Positions 1-11,675 of a stretch of DNA of 64,000 bases are shown here, piece after piece (position 1 is the first letter of the stretch; every line of letters begins with the position of its first letter). The DNA lies in assembly GCA_023853785.1 (NCBI GenBank), contig JAJIRX010000908.1, positions 1 through 64,000 of the forward strand. The letters are read 5' to 3'. The notes beneath the pieces were generated by a model, which worked only from the letters and a program-made list of their open reading frames with translations, was not told the origin of the DNA and did not search any database. A program made the translations under genes and the position numbers. The stretch comes from Psilocybe azurescens. Its lineage: Eukaryota; Basidiomycota; Agaricomycetes; Agaricales; Agrocybaceae.

Positions 1-1733
1 GAGTGATTAAAACATCATCCAAGCTATCGGGATAAGTCTTACTTGTTGCTCGGCTGTAATGGACCCGACGCCGATCGTCGCCGATTCTTCGTCGATCGGA
101 ACGGGATCTCCTGTTTGCTGTTCTTTCAGAACAACTGCTTCATGCACCAGATGAAACCTGCCGCCCGACCCTGCATTAAATTCGGCGCCGGCATCGGCTT
201 TGGTCTGTGATGCTTGAATAGATGATGAAATTGTCATGAGGTCTTCACGGAGTCCAATGGCAAGATTGAGGTATTTGTTGCATCGCCACATGATATAGTC
301 GGACCGATGCCCGATGGTTTAGGCAACGAGTCGGTTACGATTTTTCTGCAACCGCACCTGCATGCATTAGCTGCCGCCGATGACAATTGGCTTCAAAGTG
401 TAATCCATGGAAATTTCAGCTCCACTATTCCACCAATCATGTAGGTAATTGTCCACCAGCCGAACCGGGCTGTCCTTATCCACACCGGCATCCAATAACC
501 GCAAAAGATCGCTCTCGACAGTTTGAGTGGATATTGATCAAGGGGGACGCCAAGAATCGAAGCCGCCAATGACCGAACGATGATAGGAATGATTATGGAA
601 GGCCGAGCGCTGATGCTTGGCCAATAAAAAATAAAATCAACTCCTATATTATAATCGGGTAAGCTTCAAATTTCTGAAATAGATCCAGTACATACAACTT
701 CAGCATAAAGAAACTTTTGTTTCCACGCCTGTTGTTCTTTGTCGACTCAGAAATCGCAAGCAGTGCGGCCCGAAATCTAGACTCAGCATAGTACACGAGT
801 TGTTGTATGTCGAAATGGTTCAATAACGAGCACCAGCCACAGAAGTGAGTGGGTTGTAGATTGAAAGTTCTTTATTGCCACTGATGGAATGTTTTCAAGG
901 GGCAAAAGATAATCTATCTGATAGTAGTGCCTAATTACATAACTAAATAAACGGGATAAATATAAGTCGTTGCTATTTTTAGCAACATGATCGGCTAGAC
1001 AGATATTTATACCACATAGTACTTGCCGATAGGCGAGGCTCTGGGCCCAATTGATATCCTCCATTTGATGCTTGGGCCCACTCTTCTCGACGATGAATAA
1101 AATATCTAACAGTCCATTGCATTTCATACACCACTAAGACAACTTCTTCGTGCCACCTATTTTTCTGGGCCCGAGCACCAAGCCAATGGACTCGATTGAC
1201 TGTAAAATCAGTTGAAAGTTATCTAGAAACATAATAAGAATAAGTTACGTATATTCTGTTGAAATCGCTGTAATGTGTCGGCCCGATGCGATGATCGGCA
1301 TCGGCATCGGTCATGTTCCCGAACAAATACCATCGGCCAGTTCTCCAAATCCACGACAACTCCAAGGTGGAAGATCCCATTAAGTTTGGTTTCCATATAG
1401 CTGTACGGCCTTGAGGTCATTGCGTGTAAGTAGACAGAAAATTGAAAGGAATTCTTGATCACAGCCGAGTGCGACACAAGGGACCGACATGCCGAATATA
1501 TGGGCATGCAATACTTTATCGTGATTCAGAGATTTCACTTCTTTGACCATTAGACCGAATGCTGGTTCGAGTCCCTCTTCACCACGTATCGATATAGAAC
1601 GAGATATCGGCCACAATGTCCCGAATCCTCAAGATGATTGCGTGCTTGCTGTTTTCTCAATTCCATTTCTAATCCTTCGAGCCTGCTGAAACATTGTGAT
1701 TGGATGGTAATGAAAGTATTTGGCGTTCAACAC
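1..1733 (-). other. left edge of KDZ island, weak ORFs only
   Basis: This stretch lies downstream of the KDZ transposase and continues off the window. Minus-strand open stretches at 7-291, 783-1127 and 1380-1616 have hydrophilic, protein-like composition, but I recognise no family and cannot place splice sites or starts. The DNA carries the same motif as the rest of the island, in a 9-base form (TCGG-N-CCGA) at 298-306 and 1278-1286. It may hold another cargo gene of the element or its decayed terminus. No terminal inverted repeat was found, because only one side is visible. Confidence 0.3.
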
Positions 1734-4700
1734 TCAGGATTGTTGGAGTTGAGGGCCGTGATCTTCAGGAACAGAACGGTCTTGCATGGTCGGTCCACCA
1801 GGAATATCGGGATTTTCTTCAATGTCGTCGTATTCGGTCTCACTGATGAGGTGGGCATACTTGGCCGCCCACATTGAATATCGTGCACCCCAGCATGCTG
1901 TTGTCGTGTTTTAAGTTCTGCAAGCATCATAGTCAACGCTGACGCAGTTGCATAACTATTTGCTGGTCCTCCGGTGGCGCCAGCCTGAACTGTTTAACTT
2001 TATCTTGAATTTCAATTCTGACATGAAAGTGATCACATTGTGAGCAAAAATAAAAGTGTGACTCCACTTACTGCTTTTCTTCAATTAGCAAAGCTAATCG
2101 GGCCACATCTCGGCTGCTGTACCGAATTGATATCGGACCGTATCGGTGCCGTTCCTCACCCGTATCATCGGTCGAGATGTGGCAGCCGGGCGCCATAAAT
2201 GTCCATTCTTTGATGTCAGCTAATCGCATTGCCTCAACACTCTGAATTTCATCTTCCCATTCATTAAGTGTCGCCTGTGCAATATCCCTGAAAATTCAAG
2301 GAAATAAGAGTCGGCCCGCCCCACCATAATAATTGCATCGGTATATCTGTTGCAAAGAACGTCTGTAATTCAGCATTTTTTGTAGTTGGAATCTGTAGCG
2401 TGATTGTCGAGTACTTCTTCCTGTGTGCGAGACTTGCTGTCCGGACCGAAGACGAGATTACATTGAGACTTGACCATAGTGATTCAAGAATTTGACCAGC
2501 AACTACTGCAGCACCGGGACAAAAGTTGTGGCAAAACGAAAGAAACATACGTCTTTGTGGCCATGAACATGGAATAAATCAATCGCCTGATCAATAATAA
2601 TACCGGCAGGGAGCAAGTGGCCAATTCGGTCATAGAGATAGACAATCCAGGTACAGACGATGTCATAGATGAGAAATAGCCCTTGTCTCGGGCTCTACAT
2701 GTGTGGTTTTGATGGCCTGCAGTGCATAATCAATGTTTTTTTGTTGTTCACCTTTGAACAAGTCCAAGGAATTCGGCGCTGCAGCCATGCCGAGCGCATG
2801 CAAAGGCTACCTTTCCTGTGCGATCACATGCTTTGGTTGACAGTAGTGCATTTGTAATTGCTCTGAACGTATTTTCACATGGTGCTTTCTGAAACTCAGC
2901 CATCAGATAAATTGTGTCGGCCGAGTATCGCCCGGACGTCACATACCGTCAGTCGATCTATTGCAGATTCAAAAAGTTAGATAATCATCCTTATTGGGTG
3001 CCATTCCAGACCCATCCATCAGCCAGATATCATTGTTATATTTTTGCCGAACATGGTCGTTTGAAATTGCCATCTGTCACGAACATACGCTTGTATACTG
3101 TACTGTATTGATAGCAGGTTAGAAACAAAATTTTATAAGATGTAAATTGTACTAACCGATTCGGATCATCCTTCCAATCAGTGGGTAAGTTTATACCAGG
3201 CTGAGGGCATGTAGGGCAATACAAAGACAATGAACCAGCTGGTGGGTTGCGAGGATCTTCTGCTTTATGGCCATACCCAGCCCACCTTAATTTCTTGAGC
3301 CACCTCCAGAGCCGAGAAATACGGCGAAACTCATGATAAACATTGACAATTTCGGTCCGACCGATTGGTGTTGTCATTCTGCGGATAAGTTGATAAAACT
3401 GATAGGCTGTCGCCTTCAGCTCCAAATTACAAAGACGAAAATGATCCATGAGTTGAACAGAGAAGAGGGTCCGTATCTTTTAAAGCTGGCAGGGAGGAGC
3501 CGGCAGGCAACCAGGTCCATCGGGACCGAATTCTCCCTCGGCATTGACAAGTTACCATGGCCATATGATGAATACCGTTGGTGTGTAAAATCCTGACATA
3601 GGTATTATTTAAACCATCAGCCACTGGGAAGCTTGGGTGGACACTATCGGTATTAAGTTCATTCTGAATGTCAATATGATCAGCCGTGTATGCCGAAAAT
3701 GTGTCGGCCCCGATGCTCACCATGTACTCGGCCCCGTGTTCAGGAGTACAATCGGCCCGGGTTCAGCCGTGCTGTAAGCCCGGTATTCAGGCATATGATC
3801 GCCCCGACACCAGTCAGCTCGTTGGTCAAATCGCCAATGACTAGGTATTCACTGAATCCTTCAACATCCGCTTCAGGATCACCACCTTCATCGTCTTCGG
3901 TCATGTCTTTGTCAATTGAGCTGTCAGGATCATCTTCTTCATCTACGTTGCGATGGTGCAAGAAATGGAAAGAATATCCATCCTTTATTTCTTCATTGTT
4001 GACGTCCATTGGATACGCTTGAGATTGTACACCAAATGCCGTTTGTTTTGGGACCGTGTAGTTAGCCGATGCCGAACTTTTCGCCGGCCCCGACCTAGAG
4101 TCTGTCGGCCCCGAGCGAGCGTTTGTCGGCCCGAGCTAGTATCTGTCGGCCCCGATATGTAAATCTCGGCCCCGAACTAGTGAAAGTCGGCCCGAACCGG
4201 CCGGGCCATACAATGTATCTAATTTTTCCTGTTCTAGCCGGTCTGGATATTCTTGTAAAGTTTCCAAATATTTAATCTGGAACAGTAGTGATTCACATAT
4301 AGCAATCCCTGCACAATGTGGGACAAGAATGTAACAACCGACTTCCCATAACTTCGGCTCTCGCGAGGAAGTCGCGTTTGTGCCCAGCATTCAATTCGAT
4401 GGAAAGGTGCAACCCGATGCGAATTTCGCATACATTTGCGACAAAGTGGCTCTGCAAGTGTGCAATCTATACATCTCCATATGGCCCAGGAGCCAGCTGG
4501 ACAAGATTGGCAGTGCTGCTTGTCGGCTGGCCAGGTCTCTCGAGCAAGTGATGCTTGAAGTAAGTCTTCTATTCTATCTACCCATTCTCTCATATATTCT
4601 TGCTGCGTCTGCATAGTACTGTTTGAAAAATGTTGTACTTCATTTAATAAACGGTTACCTTGCTTTTCTTTTGACGGGTCGTATTCAAGGGCTCCGTTGA

Positions 4701-4970
4701 CACTCCATCATCGTTTAACATATTGTGGTTAACCATATGTTCTCTTGGATTAGTTTGGTCACTCAACGTTGGATCTTCTGCGATAGTTGTCACAAGCGGC
4801 ACTAACACTCTTCGCTGTGATTTGGGACCGCTGAAGACATCGGAGAGGTGGGTAACCGCCTGAGAGGCTTCCACACTTCCTTGAACCAAGTGTTTTGACT
4901 TTCTTTGTCTTTTGTTAGCTGGTCCACTGGAAGAGTTCATGGTTGAAGGCGGCGAGATGTATGTGGTCAT
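1734..4970 (-). CDS. KDZ-family transposase with N-terminal CxC2 cysteine cluster
   Basis: A multi-exon gene read from about 4970 (MTTYISPP) or 4940 (MNSSSGP) to a stop at 1734. Order of parts: a Lys/Arg-rich N-terminus (4970-4644); a CxC2 cysteine cluster typical of KDZ proteins (about 4614-4234, with CQSC, RCIDC, CRKC and a following His/Cys); NGIHHMAMVTCQC (about 3600); the segment ending CPTCPQPGINLP (about 3240), diagnostic of the KDZ core; VDGNF-like TDGNFK; ACARHGC (about 2800); IYDIVCTW and HVHGHKD (about 2620-2550); and GQILESLWSSLN (about 2480). These match the Kyakuja-Dileera-Zisupton DDE transposase in order and spacing. At least two one-base losses break the frame (about 2770 and 2415). 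The gene sits in a motif-rich island with three other genes, as expected of a cargo-bearing KDZ element. Exon limits are approximate. Confidence 0.85.
4084..4195. repeat. phased palindrome array, six units of 20-21 bp
   Basis: Six copies of CGGCC(C)CGA start at 4084, 4105, 4126, 4146, 4166 and 4187, so spacing is 21, 21, 20, 20, 21 bp. Three copies are the full 10-base TCGGCCCCGA (4105, 4146, 4166), two are the 9-base TCGGCCCGA (4126, 4187) and the first is CCGGCCCCGA. The spacer is variable (for example CTAGTATCTG). The array lies inside the KDZ gene, apparently in an intron between the CxC2 exon and the following exon. A period of two helical turns puts every copy on the same DNA face. Confidence 0.85.
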
Positions 4971-5120
4971 CACGGGGCTGGGCACTAAATGAACATGAGG
5001 CTTCCATGAGGCATGTTGTCGCAACTCACAGTCTGTGAATGTTTCAGGTCCATTCCTAATCACATCCACATTTCTTTATCTTGCATTGTGCCATTTTTAC
5101 AGGTATTTTCACTGAACAAT

Positions 5121-7635
5121 ATGACCACAACCATAGTATTACAAAACAAGAAACGGAAAGCGAAGATGTTCAGTGTCGAAGAACTACAGCAAATTCTGCC
5201 TTTCAAAGAAACTTTTGTGAAAGCAAGGACAGTCAAAGAACGTCTATTCATCTTAACAAACCACATACTGGTCGGCAATATTCAATTACTGGGCCAGTCG
5301 AGCAGGCTAAGGATGACACCGAAAGTCGCCTTTGGACAAAGGTAAGGTGATATGTAGCCAACTTGAAGAGCGTGTATCTGAAGATAATTCAGGAGATCAT
5401 CACCTGGTGCTCAAACAATTGGCGAATTGAACGAGGAATGGCTTGCAAATCCAACCACTTTCGCCCAAAAGATCAGATGTACTCTGGTACAATCATCAAT
5501 CAAAAATTTGGGCGGAAATCGCAAATATTATGGGTCTTGAAGAGGCTTCAGCAGAGACCTCGGGTTGGTTTGGCCACAGGACAGTCGCCATGAAGAATAT
5601 CTGGGACAAGATGACTGAGAATAAATGGAGACATTGACGATGAAGTAGAAAGGTGTTCAATGCGGGGTATGACGAGCACACACAAGCAAGGTCGGTCATA
5701 CGGCCCCGTGTCCGAGGCCGACCTAACAATTATATCACAGTTTGGCCAAAAATATCATGTCAGGCGGATTGATCAAACAATGAATGACCAATATAAAGAG
5801 ATGGGGATGACCAGTGTGGTTTTGTTTGCTTCCCATTAGCAGATGGCAAGGTCGCGGTCGATGGGTACGTGATTGCAGATAACAGCCGAGTTTTCTCGGG
5901 GCCGACATAATTGTTGGATCGGCATATTCCAGCAACTCATTGAAAAACACAGCTGATTATGCTTTAGATACGAACAAATTGCCAGCTTGATGGGTGTTCC
6001 CGCCTTCATTCATGAGTACATATTGGGCTGACGTCGACCGAATGAAACAAAACATATTGGATTATATGACGGGCTTGCAAAATCTCAAGCAAAACCCTCA
6101 CTTAGCATTCACGGTTAACCGAGCAACAGCAAAGAAGCCAATATTTACATTGGGAAAAACTAGTAATGGTTTCCCAATCATACCTATCCCTTTGCCAGAT
6201 AAAGAGTGGACAAAAAGTGACTGGGAAGAAGCTTTCAGTCTGTACGTGAATAATCATTACTGTGAGTTTAGTTCAGGCATGCCTCGAGTCCAATTTGCCT
6301 GAATTATAGATAGACCTTGCCACTGGTGGTAAAACAGAGAAAGTTCCATACACTCAAATATCCTACGCTCAGGCGACCTTTATCGAATCGAAATATTTAC
6401 CTCCCAACATGATATTTACAAACCCCGGAATCTCTATAAAGACAGCATACAATGCTTTTTGGGCACTTGATCAAAAGACAGCAATTATATCAACCACAAG
6501 ACACTTTTCGTTTTCGGTCTATTAAACATAAAGACGGTCCCGCTCCCTCAGAATATCCCGACACCGTTGCCGATGCCGATTGGGGCCGGCGTCAAGCAAG
6601 AAATAAACGTCGAAATAAAACAACAAGTCGATGCCAAATTGAGTCGGATCAAGTGGAAAATACTTTAGCACTGACAAATATGCACATCACGCCAAACATT
6701 GAAGAATATCAACCAACTTTGACATTGATATCGGGCACGAGACATGATGTCCGGCAGATTGTAAGTGTATCGGTCCCGATTATTGCTGATACCGAACCAC
6801 TATCTTACAATCTTATAATAATTAGGATGCAATTCATGAAGATATGGAAAGCATCCAGCAAGACATCCCAAATTTAATCTTCAGAGAGGATGTCTATGCC
6901 ACTCAGCAAGAAGTAATGTCAATTTTTCCATCTGGAGTTGAACACCAATTCCCAGTGAATGGTCCCACAGATGGTATACCTATGTACCTATTGGATTCAA
7001 GTTTATCCACACGAGGAGCAACCAACGTCATTAACAACAGTAATATTGATCCAAGGCTACTTGGTACAACTATGCCCACTCCAAGGGCAACACCGACACC
7101 AGTCTCTACACCGGTGCCGAAGATCCCAACAGCGGTCCCAATCCCAATCCTTACACCGGTCCCGGCAGATCCCTACATCGGTGCCGAAGCAGATCCCTAC
7201 ACCGGTCCCTACACCGGTCCAGATCCCTACACGGTCACGAATCCCTACACCGGTCCCGACGCAGATCCCTACATCGGTCCCGGCGCAGATCCCTACATCG
7301 GTCCCCGGACGCAGATCACTACATCGGTGCGGATGCAGAGCCCTACACCGGTCCCGACGCAGATCCACACATCGGCCCCGGCGCAGATCACTAGATCGGT
7401 GCGGATGCAGAGCCCTACACCGGTCCCGACGCGCATGCCGACACCGATCTCTACTCAGGCGGCCCCGAAATCGGTCCCGATAGAAGTTGAAACAGAACCA
7501 CAAAGTTACCATATTGTTCCTATTACATCACATAAAAAGAAAGGAAAACAAAAGAAAGCGGCCGGCGATGTAGGATCAACATCAGCCACATTAACGGCTG
7601 GGATACCAGTTAGACACAGTACAAGGCACAGATAA
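5121..7635 (+). CDS. KDZ-island cargo protein with Pro/Gly/Tyr repeat C-terminus
   Basis: Divergent to the KDZ gene, starting at ATG 5121 (MTTTIVLQNKKRKAK) and ending at TGA 7633-7635. Coherent coding blocks include WYNHQSKIWAEIANIMGLEE (about 5488), a block with WADVDRMKQNILDYMTGLQ and the phrase GFPIIPIPLP (6010-6240), YTQISYAQATFIESKYLPPN (about 6350) and GPAPSEYPDTVADADWGRRQ (about 6537). After an intron of about 6761-6826 there is a last exon with tandem DPYIGP/DPYTGP and PTPVPT units, then a basic tail (KKKGKQKK, HSTRHR). I know proteins of this general look beside KDZ genes in agaricomycetes, but no function. Several frame changes leave it uncertain whether this is one gene or two (split near 6525). 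Confidence 0.5.
7084..7500 (+). repeat. coding tandem repeat rich in CGGTCCCG
   Basis: Degenerate 24-bp units (core GATCCCTACATCGGTCCCGG) encode DPYIGPG/DPYTGPD and, in places after a frame slip, PTPVPTQ. CGGNNCCG cores recur about nine times in this stretch, including an exact TCGGTCCCGA at 7471-7480. The repeat is therefore both protein sequence and a local cluster of the island-wide DNA motif. Confidence 0.7.
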
Positions 7636-7757
7636 ACTGCACTTCCTTATATTATCATGAACAAAATAGAATCAAATTTATTGAACATAAGAGCAGTGAA
7701 AGGCATTACAAAAAAATATACATCTGACCCAACAATGATATGTACTGAGATCTGGAA

Positions 7758-10366
7758 CTATCCCTGACGAGGTCTTTTGCTTTTCTCTGTAGCAGGCGAA
7801 ATGTCAGTACGTGGACGCTTCCCTGGTCGTCCAGGTGTCAGACTACGGGACACCATTGGTGAAGGGGCGGGGTGATGCGAGACGTGGTGAACGGCTGACG
7901 GTCATTTGTATCATTCTGTGATAGTAGAGGCGGAGTAAGAAGAGACTGCGTTGCAACAAGAGTAAGGGGAGGCACAGCCGACAAAAGTTGGTTCGGGACC
8001 GATATCTGCCGACTCTCTACCGATATCGACCGACTTCGGAGCCGCCGGCAACCGACAATTCAACGCCATTACCGACCTCAGACCCGACATTGACATCATC
8101 GGGACCGAAAGTAATCGGTCCCAAATGCGTTGATGTTTCAACCAAGTTCAGCAGACTTTCGAGTGCTTGCAAGGTGGGAGAAGTGTGTGTGGTATATGAA
8201 GCCAACTCAGCTGAAGTGGCGTTTCCTGGCACCGTTGAAGCAGCTTGATGAGTACCGGCTACAATAATGTGGGCACTGTATGTGGCCTGCTCCTGCGAGT
8301 TATTGGGTGTTGGCGGAATCAATTGCACGGAAGGAAAATCTTTCACGAACCGACGAGATAAGTTCTCGTTGTTCTTCCTGTGCGTCGTTAACGCGTATCA
8401 TCGAGTTTGAGGGATCGGGGCCGGAAATGGAATCATCCTCCCAGCGCTGTTCTACCATCGGCGGTGATATCGGAACATAGGGGCCGGAATCCGAATCGTC
8501 TTGTCGGCAGCGGTTCAACTATCGGCACTATTGTCGGTACCGATTCACCGCCTGCTACGCTCCCGATGTCGGCACTTAATTCCACCGTCTGCGTGATGGA
8601 ATTGGCATCGACATTCTTTGCTTCACATGGACCATCGGATACCAATTCTGCGTCCTTTTCCACTTCCATATCGTTGCCGATGAGGTCGTCCTCTACCGAC
8701 TGGATCGGCCCCGATGCACCTTGATTCAGAATGAGCATACCATTTGCACTTAACTTGCGGAGAATAGTGGAAATGTCTGAAAATTGTGTTTCAAACATAT
8801 CCAATTTCCCCAAAATGTCGTTCATTTTGCCCTCCAGCTGAGTGACACGGTGACCGAGACTGGCATTCGGTCTGTCGCTGCCGACTTCTCCAAATCGACA
8901 CAAGCTAGATTGCAATCGGATGCCATTGATAACGCTGAGGCGGCATCTGCAGTGACCGAGTCTAACTTTGTCGACAATATGTCCACACGAGCCGCCAGCT
9001 CTTCATTGTCGGTGGCTTCGGGCAGGTCTATTGGTTATTGTAAAATATGAAAAATCAAAAGATAAACAGGACACGTACCACGATTTTCCCCTTTTCAATA
9101 GCTGAAAAGCGGCCCGTATAATGTTCGTCAGACGGTGCCGATACCTCCCGAATATGCCGAGCCGACGTCCCTGCCCGTGTCCGGCGCTGACCTCGATGAT
9201 TCTGCCACGACTGCAGTAGCAGGGATTTCCAAAATATCCATCTGCACATCTTCGTCTTCTTCATCGTACTCTTCCTCCTCAGCCGATGGTTCATCCGATA
9301 CTTCAATGATGCGCCAAGATTTCGGCTTCCTCGATGTCGACGACTTTCGTCTATTGCGGTGGCTAATTGCTCTAATTCCGAGACTACATTTCACCTTTTG
9401 TCGATTGCACCGAAAACATGCTCCACGTCCTTGAACCCGATTGTAGCAGTCGGCGTTTGCTCGTCGGCACCGATCGCACGGTATCAGGTTCAGCTTGCCC
9501 TGTAGCGGCTTTGGTTGGATTTCAACAAGCTTGTCTATTTCGGAAGAATCTTGGCGTGGTGCTTCACGATGCTCGCTGTATTCTGAACTTGAGTTGCGTT
9601 GTCGACGACGGGCGCCCGATCGGTCCCGACTACGCGGCCCGATGCTCTTCGCGCTGGTGTTCGGGCATCCGTGGCATCCTCTTCTTCGGCAACAATCCTT
9701 TCGGCCATCCATATAGTTCGCGTGTGGCCTCAATTTGTGGGCGTTGAGCATCATGCGCGATGCTCACTTCGTATTCGGGTGATTCAGTTCGAACCCGTGA
9801 CGGCCGACGACGGACGCGTCTGGTAATCTGCTCATCCATTGGTTGTTGTGGATCCTGGGCTGATGGTATTCTACGCATTGCGTCGCTGTTTGATGTGTTA
9901 CCAGCTCTCAAAGGCACGTCTTGAACGACTGAGTGTGTGGCCGGTTGCGATATCGTGCCCGGCGTTGCTACTGCAGTGGCTATGCGGCTCATCGGCCCCG
10001 TTACCATCTTGTCAAAAGCCTCCATGTTTTGTATGTGCTGTCTCAGAAATTCGGGAGTGCGTCCAGCTTGCTTTACCTCTTTCCACGCTTTCAAAAGCTC
10101 CAGAAAAATATCGGCTGGTCGAAGACTTCCTGCAAATGCGCCACTTCGGGACCGGTTTTACAATTAAGTTCAAATATCGCTCGCTGAGTGGTCGCTTCAG
10201 TGAATTTTACTTGTAACAGCGTATGATTTCTCACCAATTCATGTTTCTTCTCCTTTATTACACTCGCAACTTTGCCATCGGCCAATCCACGGCGGATACT
10301 ATCATCGACATCATGAAGGGCTTTGATGAGGTCGGTTGCAAACGGAATATGGATAGTATTAGACAT
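7758..10366 (-). CDS. Zn2Cys6-like cysteine-cluster protein of the KDZ island
   Basis: Starts at 10366 (MSNTIHIPF) and ends at 7758. The N-terminal exon (10366-10091) is helical and charged. It is followed by an Arg-rich segment (10080-9640) and, at about 9470-9370, a cluster with spacing CX2CX6CX9CX2CX6C (first half CDRCRRANADC, second half CFRCNRQKVKC), which fits the Zn2Cys6 binuclear zinc consensus. The basic KVK pattern normally found in the first half is here in the second. An acidic stretch (EEEEYDEEDED) follows, then a heptad-like coiled coil (LEGKMNDILGKLDMF, about 8820) and a basic tail (GRPGKRPRTD, about 7830). A one-base loss near 9635-9650 separates the Arg-rich and cysteine exons. 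Coiled coil plus cluster suggests a DNA-binding dimer; no target is proven. Confidence 0.6.
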
Positions 10367-10579
10367 AATGATGAACTCGAATGTAGTTGAAATTTTTGAG
10401 TGTGTATTGTTTCTCGGGCGCGAGTCGGCAGATGAAGATTGTAGCAGACGGTAAAGCTGCCAGAATGTAAGGTGCTGGCAAAATCAACAGTCATGTGATA
10501 TAAACAGTGACAAATAACTCCCTAATCCAGTTGCAATCTCTATTCTGATCTCCTCCAACATATTATATCACTATCAACG
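10367..10579. promoter_or_regulatory. divergent promoter region of two island genes
   Basis: A 213-bp spacer separates the divergent start codons at 10366 (minus) and 10580 (plus). It is AT-richer than the flanks. No exact palindrome copy lies inside it, though copies resume at 10691. Promoter function is inferred only from the arrangement. Confidence 0.35.
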
Positions 10580-11675
10580 ATGCAAGAAAGCCATGTACAC
10601 GACATTCAGACAGACTCTCATGATATGTTCAGATCCGTAGGTACGCCCGTCATCTCGCATCGACCATCATACATCGTCAGTATTTAATGATCGGCACCGA
10701 CCAGATATTCAGCCGACTTTACACATTGATGCCGAGCCAATCGCTACTCCGGACGCTGTTTCTTCTCAGGAGTATGGCAGCATTCCTGCAGGGTTCATGC
10801 AGTTGATCGGGCCCGATAATGAGAAGATTTACGTACCCGAATTCCTGGTTTCTGCCACCAGAAAAGAATTCATTAATGCGCACCAACAAGATCATCTACG
10901 GCTGGAGACTCAACCTGGTGGGGTAAATACCTTTCGTTGCACTCATAACTATTCTTCCAGCTGTGAACGGCTGACTAGCTGATTGCATCGGTGCCGACAT
11001 ATCGTCGGCCCCGCTGACGCTGCTACACAGCTTGGGCCCGATTTATCTCCGAAGTCGGTGGCCGTGTAAATATATCGGCCCCGATTTCCCAGATATCTGT
11101 TCCTGCTCTTTTTATGTTTGAATATCAGGTCTCTGAAAGCTTGTAGAGATCAATATGATGCGATAGCTATATATTGACCTACATAATTTGAGGCTGATTT
11201 GACTTCGGTATCGTGTGGCGGCTGCAGTTATCGGGGCCGATTTAATCTGCTGCCCTTCTGTGCTGCCTACATACCATTTATCATTCGTTTTCATTGTCTC
11301 GCTTCAGAATCCAAACTCACTCAATCCTCAGTCAGGAAACAGTACTGGACGGGATTTTGTTATTCTCGGTGACACAGTTTTGGTCCCTGCCGATCCTGTA
11401 AGCATGACTTTATTTATGTTGAACACTATTTAATTTATGGATAATAGCATTTGACCGAGCGTGAGCTACTACAAATACATACTGAGGTCAATTATCTTCG
11501 TGAAACCCTCGGTATATCCTACAAAGACGCTAGCCATCGGCTTTACATGGCAGAATGGGAGAAGCTTAGAGCAAGTGACGGAGCTCAAAAAGCCTTCAAG
11601 AATTTCAATGATCGAACTATCGATGCAATTGGGAAGTTTGATAAAGAGTTAATGGCACTATCGGATGATAGTTAA
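10580..11675 (+). CDS. short KDZ-island protein of unknown function
   Basis: A probable multi-exon gene from ATG 10580 (MQESHVHDIQTDSHDMF) to a stop at 11673-11675. Supported coding blocks are IPAGFMQLIGPDNEKIYVPE (from about 10780), a middle block around QNPNSLNPQSGNSTGRDFVI (about 11308-11400) and a last helical exon (11451-11672, with YLRETLGISYKDASHRLYM). The introns between them hold four exact palindrome copies. No recognised domain; the last exon resembles a short charged helical bundle. It could be a partner of the cysteine-cluster protein or transposase, which is inference from position only. Confidence 0.45.
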
